This document shows, in pieces, positions 1 through 7,581 of a DNA stretch of 32,548 bases. Each line of letters begins with the position of its first letter. Position 1 is the first letter of the stretch. The stretch is from NCBI GenBank assembly GCA_002495055.1, contig DADR01000031.1, forward strand, positions 1-32,548, written 5' to 3'. This stretch comes from Methanoregula sp. UBA247. GTDB taxonomy: Archaea > Halobacteriota > Methanomicrobia > Methanomicrobiales > Methanospirillaceae. Position numbers and translations under genes: made by a program. Under the pieces are notes generated by a model that did no database searches, was not told the origin of the DNA, and saw only the letters and a list, made by a program, of their open reading frames with translations.

Positions 1-20
1 TCATTTCTTTATTTTCATGG

Positions 21-156
21 GAAATCCTATTTTCCAGAGATTCGTTTCTTCTTATCAACTGTTTGGAGGGTGACCCCCTCTCTCCCCCAGTGGGGGAGGC
101 AACCCAAGGGGAGCATCCCCTTGACCCCCTCTTTATTAGAGGGTTTCAACAGGGCC
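21..156 (+). repeat. MITE-like repeat, copy A
   Basis: This 136-bp segment recurs at 14950-15085 in the same orientation with only two mismatches by eye. It is hairpin-rich: CTCCCCCA pairs with TGGGGGAG at 82-98, AAGGGG pairs with CCCCTT around 107-122, and CCCTCT pairs with AGAGGG near its right end. The right end (AGGGTTTCAACAGG, 140-153) matches the terminal inverted repeat of the other copy. The left terminus has lost the TCTGTT part of that repeat, so copy A looks left-degenerate. No gene in it is supported. The family is not one I can name. Confidence 0.75.
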
Positions 157-246
157 AATTTCATTTCATTTTTTAAATGGAGTATCATGAAATTTTTTTT
201 GAATTTTATACTCTCACACGAAAAAATATGTACTTTACCTGGCTGG

Positions 247-1380
247 TTATGAGTTTTGTTCATCAAAGATTTTTTTCCATTGTTTTATTGTGCTATCCAA
301 GGTAAATTCTTGTTCTATCACCTGTTTTGCATTCATCGCAATTTTTTCCAGATTTGGATCTTCAAGTGCGCTGAGTATACTATCAGAAATACCTTCGGGA
401 CAATTATGTTCCAGAATAAATCCGGTCTTTTTGTCTTTTATTATATCCGGTATAGTTCCGACAGAAGTCGCTAATACTGGTGTACCGCAGGAAAAAGCTT
501 CGAGTATAATATTGGGAAGTCCTTCAGTATAGGAAGGAAGGATAAGGAGCCGTAGTTTGTTTAAGTATTCCGGAAGGTCCCCATGGGCGATCCAACCGGC
601 AAGTGATACCCGGCTTGTCAGTTTTTCCCTCTGCAGAAATATCCCGATCTCATCTTTGAGTGGACCATCGCCTCCGATGAAAACAGTTATGTCCTTTCGG
701 TTGTTGAGGATCCCAGGAAGAGCCGAGACGAAGTTCCGGACACCTTTTTCTTCACTGAGCCGTCCAATGTAGCCGATGAGAAGAGGACGCCTGCACAGGG
801 GTATTTTTGCAGCAAATATATCTGAATTTATGAAGTGCTCATGTGCAATTAAAATTTTACCTGCATAATCCTGTAATTTCCATTCCCTGATCAAATTCGG
901 TGAATACACGATGATTTTATCTGCTATACGATAGGAAAGTGATTCCCAGGGAAATAAAATCTGATTGAGAAAGTCCTGGTATTTCTCATTCATTTTTCTA
1001 TACGATGACGGTAATAACCAGATTATCTTTTTATTGCGAAATTTTGCAATCATCATCGGTAATGGCAATCCGGTTTGCATAAAAAAAATAAAAGAATCGG
1101 TATGGCTCGATTTTTGCAAAACATGCCTTGAAATTTTCAGATTCAGGATAACATAATTTATGATGCGAAAGATTAGTCTGTTTTCTTTTTTGTGCAGAAT
1201 TATGGTATCTCTGCTCAGATCAAACGGCAACGTTCCCATTAAATCCGGAGTTACAACAAAAACTGAGTGAGATTCGGAACAGATTGCACCAAGTATTTCT
1301 CTCATGTTTGACAAGGGAATAAAAAATGCCTCATGGGTGAAAAATGAAACCAGACAAATTTTTGTACACTTCTGCTTCAT
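247..1380 (-). CDS. GT4-type glycosyltransferase
   Basis: This 377-residue protein is a family 4 (GT-B fold) glycosyltransferase, expected to move a sugar from a nucleotide-sugar donor onto a growing glycan on the cytoplasmic side of the membrane. The C-terminal donor half carries the diagnostic features: YIGRLSEEKG near 204-213, GGDGP near 236-240, and the EX7E motif E286-E294 inside TEGLPNIILE, followed by GTPVLAT. The N-terminal acceptor half is less conserved, as usual. The ATG is preceded by GAGGTCT, a good ribosome binding site. The next gene upstream on this strand (1397-2533) is another GT4 ending 16 bases away, so the two are probably cotranscribed. The sugar and linkage cannot be read from sequence. 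Confidence 0.9.
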   Translation of the reverse strand: MKQKCTKICLVSFFTHEAFFIPLSNMREILGAICSESHSVFVVTPDLMGTLPFDLSRDTIILHKKENRLIFRIINYVILNLKISRHVLQKSSHTDSFIFFMQTGLPLPMMIAKFRNKKIIWLLPSSYRKMNEKYQDFLNQILFPWESLSYRIADKIIVYSPNLIREWKLQDYAGKILIAHEHFINSDIFAAKIPLCRRPLLIGYIGRLSEEKGVRNFVSALPGILNNRKDITVFIGGDGPLKDEIGIFLQREKLTSRVSLAGWIAHGDLPEYLNKLRLLILPSYTEGLPNIILEAFSCGTPVLATSVGTIPDIIKDKKTGFILEHNCPEGISDSILSALEDPNLEKIAMNAKQVIEQEFTLDSTIKQWKKIFDEQNS

Positions 1381-1396
1381 AGACCTCGTTTACGCT

Positions 1397-2533
1397 TCAG
1401 TTACTTGTATTTTCATACGCAGTGATGAGTCTTTTTTCCATTATCGTCCAGGTATATTTTTGTTCATATGCCTCCCTCCCATGAGCCCCGAGTTGCATAC
1501 AAAGTTCAGGATCGTCCATGAGAGTACGGATAGCATGTCTGATAGCGTCGACATCCCCGTACGGAACTATAAGACCACACTTTTCCTTTCGGACGATTTC
1601 TGCCATTGAGGTACTGTCATTGGTAATGATTGGTTTTCCACACATCATAGATTCAAACAGCTTATTAGGGCTCGCATATCTGTTATTGGGAATCGCAGGG
1701 TCATAAAAACCAAAGAGTACATCTGCTCTCAGGGAATTATCGATGACCTCTTCATAGGATACTACCCCCAGATACCGAATCTTTTCAGGATATCTTTTCG
1801 TGTATTCTTTGATCAGATCCAAATCCTGCCCGATTCCGGCAATTATCAACTGTAGAGGGTTTATATCCATAATTGCTCGAAGAACATATTCCAGACCACG
1901 ACTTTTATGGAGTATACCGGCATAAAAAAGGACAAAGGTATTCAGACCCGGGGCATGATCGGGATTCTGCCCGATTTTATCATGATCGGGAGGAGTATTA
2001 TAGATATATGCAATTTTGTTAATTTTTGCACCTTTAATCTGGGAGTACCTTATTTCATCTACCAGAAACACGGTATCAGTAAACCGAATCAGATATTTTT
2101 CAAAAGAAGCAATACAATTTCGTATGAACCGGGGAGTCCGGTTGGGAAGGGTATCAGCATAAAAATCATAAATGGTATAATTAAGTCTGATATTTTTTAT
2201 CAATTTCACAAGAACCGCAGGGACCATAGATTCGATGTCACAGGCATGGATAATATGACAATCAGAATGTAAAAGATACCAGATTTCGTATAACCACCAT
2301 AGCGGGAGGTAAAAAATTACCCACGGATTGTCATAGGGCGCTTTGAAGGTACATCGATTAACAGCAAAACCAGAAATTTGATCGATATTCATAGTCCTCT
2401 GACGATCCCACACGAATAACTGGACAACATACCCATAGTCTGCCAGCGTTTGAGCCATTTTATGGACGGCCGGATCTATACCACGCCCACGGACAATAAT
2501 TACTTTCTTTCCTGTCATTATTTTTTGTTTCAC
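1397..2533 (-). CDS. GT4-type glycosyltransferase
   Basis: A second GT-B glycosyltransferase of 378 residues, counted from a GTG start. An in-frame ATG at 2518 gives MTGKK and is equally possible, since neither start has a clear Shine-Dalgarno sequence. The protein opens with a Rossmann strand (KKVIIVRGRG). Its C-terminal half has FYAGILHKSRGLEYVLRA, AGIGQDLDL and SPNKLFESMMCGKPIIT, where the glutamate before MMCGKP corresponds to the donor-binding EX7E region of GT4 enzymes. Together with the neighbouring GT4 and GT2 genes it suggests assembly of a surface glycan or N-glycan precursor. It lies 19 bases downstream of the GT2 gene on the same strand. Acceptor and donor are unknown. Confidence 0.87.
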   Translation of the reverse strand: MKQKIMTGKKVIIVRGRGIDPAVHKMAQTLADYGYVVQLFVWDRQRTMNIDQISGFAVNRCTFKAPYDNPWVIFYLPLWWLYEIWYLLHSDCHIIHACDIESMVPAVLVKLIKNIRLNYTIYDFYADTLPNRTPRFIRNCIASFEKYLIRFTDTVFLVDEIRYSQIKGAKINKIAYIYNTPPDHDKIGQNPDHAPGLNTFVLFYAGILHKSRGLEYVLRAIMDINPLQLIIAGIGQDLDLIKEYTKRYPEKIRYLGVVSYEEVIDNSLRADVLFGFYDPAIPNNRYASPNKLFESMMCGKPIITNDSTSMAEIVRKEKCGLIVPYGDVDAIRHAIRTLMDDPELCMQLGAHGREAYEQKYTWTIMEKRLITAYENTSN

Positions 2534-2552
2534 AGACTATCAGATCAGATAT

Positions 2553-3470
2553 TCAAATTTTTAATAATCCTCTCCAAAATCCAAGGGAATAACCACTATG
2601 CTCCAGAAGGAAAACGGTTGGGACAGATATAAAATATCGCAAATCTTTTTCAATCAATACAAAATAAAAGCCTGCAGCAAAAATGAGTGCACCATAAATT
2701 CCCATACCTGCAAAAAAAATCCATGGGGTTACTGCTAATGAGGCGATGAGAATTACCAGTAATACGGGTGGGATAATCTGTATATCCCAAATCCTGCTTC
2801 TGGCTCTTCCGTATCCATATTGATACATCCTTTTTGTAAATTCTTTTAATCCCCGGTTATGGTTATGGAAAATTATTGCAGCTGGTGTGTAGAGAATTTT
2901 TCCTTTTTTTAATAATTTTCTGTTGAGGTCTGTATCTTCAGCAGTCCCGAGTGTCACATCAAATCCTTTTACCCCTAAAAGATCTAATTTACGATACATA
3001 CTGTTACAACCACTGATACTGTTTACCATCCTTTTTTCTTTGAATAATCTGCCTTGAACAGACCTCGCACTCCCTAAAAATGTTCCAACTGCCAGGTTTA
3101 TTGATTTTTCCCAGATTCCGTCACCAAGATTAATTATTCCTCCTCCCACACCGACAATTCCCTCCTGGAACTCTTTAATCAAATTCTCCAGCCAGTCTTT
3201 TTTGGGAATGCAATCCGCGTCGGTAAAAGCGATATAGTCTCCTTGTGCATTTTCTATACCTACCTGGTTGGCACCGGCTCTGGTCCGGTAATCTTCATAG
3301 AATATTTTTACGGGATATTTTTGTGCAAAAGTTACTGTTTCATCGGTCGAATGACCATCAACAACAATTACTTCAAAGGGCACATACGATTGTGCAAAAA
3401 CAGCATTTAAACACTGCTCTATCCTCTTTGCCTCATTTTTTACCGGTATTATTACAGATATTTTTTCCAT
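2553..3470 (-). CDS. Membrane-anchored GT2 glycosyltransferase
   Basis: A family 2 (GT-A fold) glycosyltransferase of about 305 residues. The N-terminal catalytic domain shows VIIPVKNEAKRIEQCL, VDGHSTDET (nucleotide binding), TDADC (the metal-binding DxD) and EDTDLNRKL (the catalytic-base ED region). The last 90 residues contain two or three hydrophobic helices, which fits a cytoplasmic catalytic domain anchored in the membrane and acting on a lipid-linked acceptor. I place the start at the ATG at 3470 because AAGGA lies seven bases upstream; a TTG immediately before it is less likely. It is the first gene of the three-gene minus-strand set with the two GT4 genes. The substrate cannot be assigned. 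Confidence 0.9.
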   Translation of the reverse strand: MEKISVIIPVKNEAKRIEQCLNAVFAQSYVPFEVIVVDGHSTDETVTFAQKYPVKIFYEDYRTRAGANQVGIENAQGDYIAFTDADCIPKKDWLENLIKEFQEGIVGVGGGIINLGDGIWEKSINLAVGTFLGSARSVQGRLFKEKRMVNSISGCNSMYRKLDLLGVKGFDVTLGTAEDTDLNRKLLKKGKILYTPAAIIFHNHNRGLKEFTKRMYQYGYGRARSRIWDIQIIPPVLLVILIASLAVTPWIFFAGMGIYGALIFAAGFYFVLIEKDLRYFISVPTVFLLEHSGYSLGFWRGLLKI

Positions 3471-3722
3471 CAATATCCTTGATTTTAATGATTAAGACTC
3501 ATATATTATTTATTCCCTTCAGTATTGGTGCACAACACAGGTGCCGAAAAAACCCGACCGGTTTATTAATCTTTATTTCTTATGCTGATACATTCTGGTT
3601 CATGTCGGTTTTAGACCTTAATTCATGTATTGAAATGCTTATTTATGCTATCATGGCAGTAAAATACTAGGAGGGGAACCATTGAACAGTTCACCTGCAA
3701 CAGGACTCCGACAGGGACCAGT

Positions 3723-3980
3723 ATGAACAAAAAACAAGGTGCCGCAATCGCACTCATGCTCTGGCTGGCAATTATTCTGGTCTTCATGCTGCTTGTACAG
3801 CGGTTTGACCTTATGACGTTTATTGTCCTTGTGCTCATCGGTGTCCTTGTTATCACGCAACTTTTAAAGCAACAGTATGTTCAACCCGGTTATCTGCGCT
3901 ACTTAGACTATCTCATCGTGGTGGGATTCGTAATTTTCGGGGCACTTGTTTTAAAAAAAATCCTGGAGTTTCATGGATGA
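3723..3980 (+). CDS. Small membrane protein, paralogue of the 7327 gene
   Basis: An 85-residue protein with three predicted hydrophobic segments (about 8-25, 30-47 and 63-80) and no recognised family. It is clearly homologous to the 84-residue protein at 7327-7581: both begin MN(K/R)KQ, share IILVF and LVQRF, and share a QY(V/L)(Q/R)PGY motif between helices 2 and 3. The ATG follows AGGGACCAGT, a good ribosome binding site. Even the upstream DNA resembles that of the paralogue (CCTGCAACAGGACTCC here, GCTTGCAGCAGGATCTC there), so promoter-proximal DNA was duplicated with the gene. The paralogue heads the MoxR/DUF58 operon, whereas this copy stands alone between minus-strand glycan genes. Function unknown. 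Confidence 0.75.
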   Translation: MNKKQGAAIALMLWLAIILVFMLLVQRFDLMTFIVLVLIGVLVITQLLKQQYVQPGYLRYLDYLIVVGFVIFGALVLKKILEFHG

Positions 3981-4137
3981 AATTTGAAAAAAAAGACGGC
4001 GCAGGTTTCACTCTCGCAGACATCTGATCTGATGGTTCATCCCCTTCAATGCAGTTCCTCGTTTCTTTTTAGTATATCCTCTCAATTTATTGAGGCTCGA
4101 AACTGTTCAGAATTTTGCAGGGATTTTTTGAGAGCAA

Positions 4138-5016
4138 TTACCCTGTTACGTATTTTATGTATTCATCCGGAGCCCTGAATTCCATCGGTCTGTACTCTTC
4201 TTTTTTGGCAATCACTATCATAGCCTCTTCAAGTGTGGGGGATAACGGCACAATTGCTAGAAAAAATTTTTCGATACATGATGAAGAGGTGTTTTTTTTT
4301 GTTGAAGGGCAATAGGAGTAAGACATACGAGAAAATCCCGTACTCTCTAATAATTCCGTCAACTCCCTGAGCGTGTATTCCCTCCAGTGAATACCACATG
4401 TCGTTTTTCCTCTCCGGTCCAGCTGGATAACAGAGTGACTGACGGGATTCCTGACAGAATACCCCCGTGCGAGATACAACCGGCTCATCATTTTTACCTG
4501 GTTGGGTGTGGTAATATATAAAATTCCGTCCTTTTTCAAAATCCGGTTGATTTCCTGAAAGACCGGGAGGGGATTCACATTCAGGTGCTCAATCACTTCG
4601 GATAAAATTACCGCGTCAAAATAATTGTCAGGATAAGGTAGTCCGGTTTTCCCGATCTCTTTTATATTCCCCGAAGAAGGGTGCACGTTAAATTTTGCAT
4701 ATAATGCGTTCAGCCTGTCATTATTCTGAAATTCCGGGATATCATAGGTATGTGTTTCACAACCGATCTTTGACAGAACGATATCCACAACACCTAAAAA
4801 AGAGCTGATTTCGATAACACGCCTGTCCCTGAAATTCCCTTGAAATATTTTATTCAGATCCTTAAGGATTCTTTCGTATTGGGGGCGAAGGGAATCAATA
4901 TAGTTTTTCTCGCCCTCCCCACTCCATAAATCCGATAAAACAATTGGATTTGTACCATACTCACGGGTGATGGTTTCGGTGAGAATCTCCTGTATCCGGG
5001 TATCCTCAGAGTTCAT
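4138..5016 (-). CDS. Class I SAM-dependent methyltransferase
   Basis: A 292-residue protein with a Methyltransf_11-like Rossmann core. Motif I is RVIEISSFLG (about 66-75), where the usual DxGxGxG is replaced by an ExSxxxG form. The acidic residue of motif post-I is D92 in TYDIPE. LPYPDNYFDAVILSEVIEHL (126-145) gives motifs II and III, followed by RILKKDGILYITTPN. The EVIEH signature is typical of methyltransferases acting on glycans, lipids or quinones. Its position inside a glycosyltransferase block suggests methylation of a sugar, but the substrate is not visible. The weak motif I makes activity slightly less certain. No convincing ribosome binding site precedes the ATG. Confidence 0.85.
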   Translation of the reverse strand: MNSEDTRIQEILTETITREYGTNPIVLSDLWSGEGEKNYIDSLRPQYERILKDLNKIFQGNFRDRRVIEISSFLGVVDIVLSKIGCETHTYDIPEFQNNDRLNALYAKFNVHPSSGNIKEIGKTGLPYPDNYFDAVILSEVIEHLNVNPLPVFQEINRILKKDGILYITTPNQVKMMSRLYLARGYSVRNPVSHSVIQLDRRGKTTCGIHWREYTLRELTELLESTGFSRMSYSYCPSTKKNTSSSCIEKFFLAIVPLSPTLEEAMIVIAKKEEYRPMEFRAPDEYIKYVTG

Positions 5017-5127
5017 AATGGTGAATTATTGGGTTTCTTCTTATTTTTAGGTGATTGTGCACAAATCCCCCTGACGTCATGACCCGGGTCTGCAGGGTTT
5101 TTCCTTGTGAGATAAAAAATCGGGAGG

Positions 5128-5232
5128 TTATCTGTCAGGATTTTTACGCTTGCGCAATTCATTCACAAGACTGGTACCGGTAAATCCTGCCCTGCCGGTG
5201 ACAAGAATTATTTGCTGTCCATTTTCCCCTCT
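5128..5232 (-). pseudogene. N-terminal remnant of an NAD-dependent epimerase/dehydratase
   Basis: Between the methyltransferase and the double-GT2 gene, the minus strand has a short open frame reading IILVTGRAGFTGTSLVNEL and then RKRKNPDR before a TAA at 5130-5128. This is the N-terminal NAD-binding strand and glycine motif of extended short-chain dehydrogenases (usual form VTGGAGFIGSxLVxxL). There is no in-frame start codon: a TAG lies at 5235-5233 just upstream. The remaining roughly 270 codons expected of such an enzyme are absent. I read it as what is left of a nucleotide-sugar epimerase gene once part of this glycan cluster. The single motif is convincing, but the fragment is short. Confidence 0.6.
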
Positions 5233-5246
5233 CTATTTTTGGATAA

Positions 5247-6881
5247 CTATGTTGTTTTCGGTTGTGACACAAATATTACTAAATAATTCAGGATTAATGC
5301 TGCAATCATCAGTAAAAGTCCCGTCATCACAAACACACCACCGATCATCGATATAACCGGCGGGAAAATTTCTGTACGGTAATATTCCGTGATTGCCCAG
5401 GATTCAAAGAAAAATCCGACAAGTAATAGTAAGAATCCCGGTATTCCGAATGCGGGTAATGGTCTCCGGTAACTGATTATTCCGATTATTCTGTATAATA
5501 CCGAAATTCCATGGGTTATTGCATTGTGTGAAGATGTGTTATCGATATTATATCGAACATTAATAGGAACTTCTTCGATACTTAAATTATTATCTTTGAG
5601 TTGGATGAGGACCTCAGACCCTGCAGACATGCCGGTTCCATTTATTTTAACAGCGTTAATCGCTTTTCTCCTGTATGCACGAAATCCGCTTTGGGTATCT
5701 ATTCCTTTTTTTACACCGGCAGCTGCTGTTACCCAGTCAAGTACTTTCATTCCTATTTTTCGATACCCGGGAATGGCATTTTCTGTGTCATTGTGGAATC
5801 GTGAACCAATCACGACATCAACCCCGTTCAGCAAAGGTTCAAGAACTGTTCCAATCTCTTTTGGATTGTGCTGGCCATCAGCGTCCAGGATGACGAGGGC
5901 ATCAACATTGAGCTCTTTTGCAGTCAAAAAGATGGTCTGCAATGCTGCCCCGTATCCCCGGTTCTCAGGATGCCTGATAACATATGCTCCCAACTGCTGA
6001 GAGATAAATGATGTTGCATCAGTTGAGCCATCATCGACAATGATAATAATATCCACATACGATTTTATCACGGGAATAATTTTTGCAAGAGAAGTTTCTT
6101 CATTATATGCAGGAAGTGCAGCGACGATCGTAGCGGAATAATCCCATCCATATTTCGCTATGTTAAAGGAACAATCGGTAATTGCGACTTCTTTTATCAA
6201 GAGATCTTTTGAGAGAAAATATTTAATGAGGTTTTGGTTAAAACGTGTTTTTTCAAAGGGAAAATCAATATATTCCAAAGCCCTCCTGCTGAATGCCATG
6301 AAGCCGGAAAGAGGATCAGTCGGGATGAAATGATGCGGAGTGTCCGGAGGCAGGTGCAGCATCAGTTGTTTAATCCGTTGTTTTACTGGTAAGTCTTCGT
6401 TTTTCCCTAAAAAACGAGAGCCGATAACAAGGTCAGCTTTGCCCGCATCGACCATGCCGGTAATTCTGCGGATATCTCTGGGATCATACGTACCATCAGC
6501 ATCGAATATTACTGCAACATTGCATTGTGTTTCCCGGGCACGCCGGAGACCCAGGAGCATGGCATAGGTTTTTCCGGTAGTATGTTCGAGCTGGATCACT
6601 TCAGCACCGGCTAATTTTGCTACTTCAGCAGTGCGGTCTGAAGATCCATCATCAACGACAATTACACGGCTGACGTACTGCTTTGTGCGAAGCACTACAG
6701 AGCCAATGACTTTTTCATCATTATACGCAGACAGGATAGCACAAACACTGTTTAAAAGAACGAGTCCGGCGTCAATATCGTGGATAGAAACTTCAATCGG
6801 CTCCGCTTGAAATAATTGAGCCATAGTGGTTTTATTGATGGTTTGGTTTGGAAAATCGGCTGACTGCATGATTGACAACAT
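5247..6881 (-). CDS. Tandem double-GT2 glycosyltransferase with membrane anchor
   Basis: A 544-residue protein carrying two complete GT2 catalytic domains in one chain. The first (about 46-240) has VDDGSSD with D77/D78, DADGTYDP with D127/D129, and DPLSGF at 189-194. The second (about 250-445) has PAYNEET, VDDGSTD with D283/D284, DADGQHNP with D333/D335, and a conserved IGSRF. Both resemble dolichol-phosphate-mannose/glucose synthase-type (DPM1/GtrB) domains. Two transmembrane helices follow in the last 66 residues. Single-domain homologues transfer one sugar to a polyprenyl phosphate; two apparently intact sites suggest two coupled transfers or one regulatory copy. Start choice is uncertain because Met5 and Met20 are alternatives and no Shine-Dalgarno sequence is obvious. 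Confidence 0.88.
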   Translation of the reverse strand: MLSIMQSADFPNQTINKTTMAQLFQAEPIEVSIHDIDAGLVLLNSVCAILSAYNDEKVIGSVVLRTKQYVSRVIVVDDGSSDRTAEVAKLAGAEVIQLEHTTGKTYAMLLGLRRARETQCNVAVIFDADGTYDPRDIRRITGMVDAGKADLVIGSRFLGKNEDLPVKQRIKQLMLHLPPDTPHHFIPTDPLSGFMAFSRRALEYIDFPFEKTRFNQNLIKYFLSKDLLIKEVAITDCSFNIAKYGWDYSATIVAALPAYNEETSLAKIIPVIKSYVDIIIIVDDGSTDATSFISQQLGAYVIRHPENRGYGAALQTIFLTAKELNVDALVILDADGQHNPKEIGTVLEPLLNGVDVVIGSRFHNDTENAIPGYRKIGMKVLDWVTAAAGVKKGIDTQSGFRAYRRKAINAVKINGTGMSAGSEVLIQLKDNNLSIEEVPINVRYNIDNTSSHNAITHGISVLYRIIGIISYRRPLPAFGIPGFLLLLVGFFFESWAITEYYRTEIFPPVISMIGGVFVMTGLLLMIAALILNYLVIFVSQPKTT

Positions 6882-7326
6882 GGTAATTGGAGATGCCTTT
6901 TATAATAATGGATGTGATTTGTGAATTGCAATAGATTATAAAATCATTTGATTCTGGCACCCATTCTTTCTCATTCCCATGGATATCAGAATGTTTTACG
7001 CCTTCAATTAATTAATATCTGGCAAGGCATCATTGCATTGCACCTTAACTGGCAATAGTAACGTCATGGATGAACTGCATATAATTACCGTCAGAGTCTT
7101 CGTACCCCGGATTGAACCGGATTTTTTATTAACCACTCGTGGAATGTGTCCCGATTAACCAGACTTCCCAAAAGAAAAATAATTCACGGGAAGCAGGATA
7201 TTTCATGTCGTTAAACTGCACCTTTTTTTGTATTCATCAATGATTCGATGTGCATTTAATCTATTGAGCTCATAAAATAATAAAACCTAAAAACCACAGG
7301 GTAGTTCGCTTGCAGCAGGATCTCGT
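6882..7326. other. Divergent intergenic region
   Basis: This 445-base A+T-rich gap separates the minus-strand double-GT2 gene from the plus-strand MoxR operon, so it should hold both promoters. GATTTTATAATC, read on the minus strand around 6936-6947, is TATA-like and lies about 60 bases before the glycosyltransferase start. For the operon, AAAATAATAAAA around 7274-7285 and ATTTAATC near 7255 are possible TATA elements. I see no RNA gene or long hairpin. Confidence 0.4.
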
Positions 7327-7581
7327 ATGAACCGGAAACAGGTCGCCGCAATCACACTCATACTATGGCTGACTATTATTCTGGTCTTTTTGCGTCTGGT
7401 ACAGCGGTTCGGCCCTGAGTTCTTTTCTGTCATGCTTATTGGTATACTCGTAATTGTGGGACTCATAAAGCACCAGTACCTGCGACCAGGGTACCGGCAT
7501 TACCCAGGTCATCTCACCGGAGCAGGAATTGTAGTATCTGCGATAATTATTGATCTGAACTTTCTGGAGATTCGTTTATGA
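7327..7581 (+). CDS. Small membrane protein at head of MoxR/DUF58 operon
   Basis: An 84-residue protein with three predicted membrane segments, homologous to the 3723-3980 product over its whole length (MNRKQ, IILVF, LVQRF, HQYLRPGY). AGGATC six bases before the ATG is a good ribosome binding site. Its stop codon overlaps the start of the DUF4129 gene as ATGA, and five further genes follow with overlaps or very short gaps, so it is the likely first cistron of a seven-gene operon. No family is recognised. An accessory or assembly role in a membrane complex with the DUF4129 and DUF58 proteins is inference from position only. Confidence 0.8.
   Translation: MNRKQVAAITLILWLTIILVFLRLVQRFGPEFFSVMLIGILVIVGLIKHQYLRPGYRHYPGHLTGAGIVVSAIIIDLNFLEIRL

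Noticed and set aside
27..266. Minus-strand 79-codon frame across the first repeat copy
   Set aside because: Most of it lies in the noncoding MITE-like repeat and it overlaps the glycosyltransferase end; no ribosome binding site or family resemblance.
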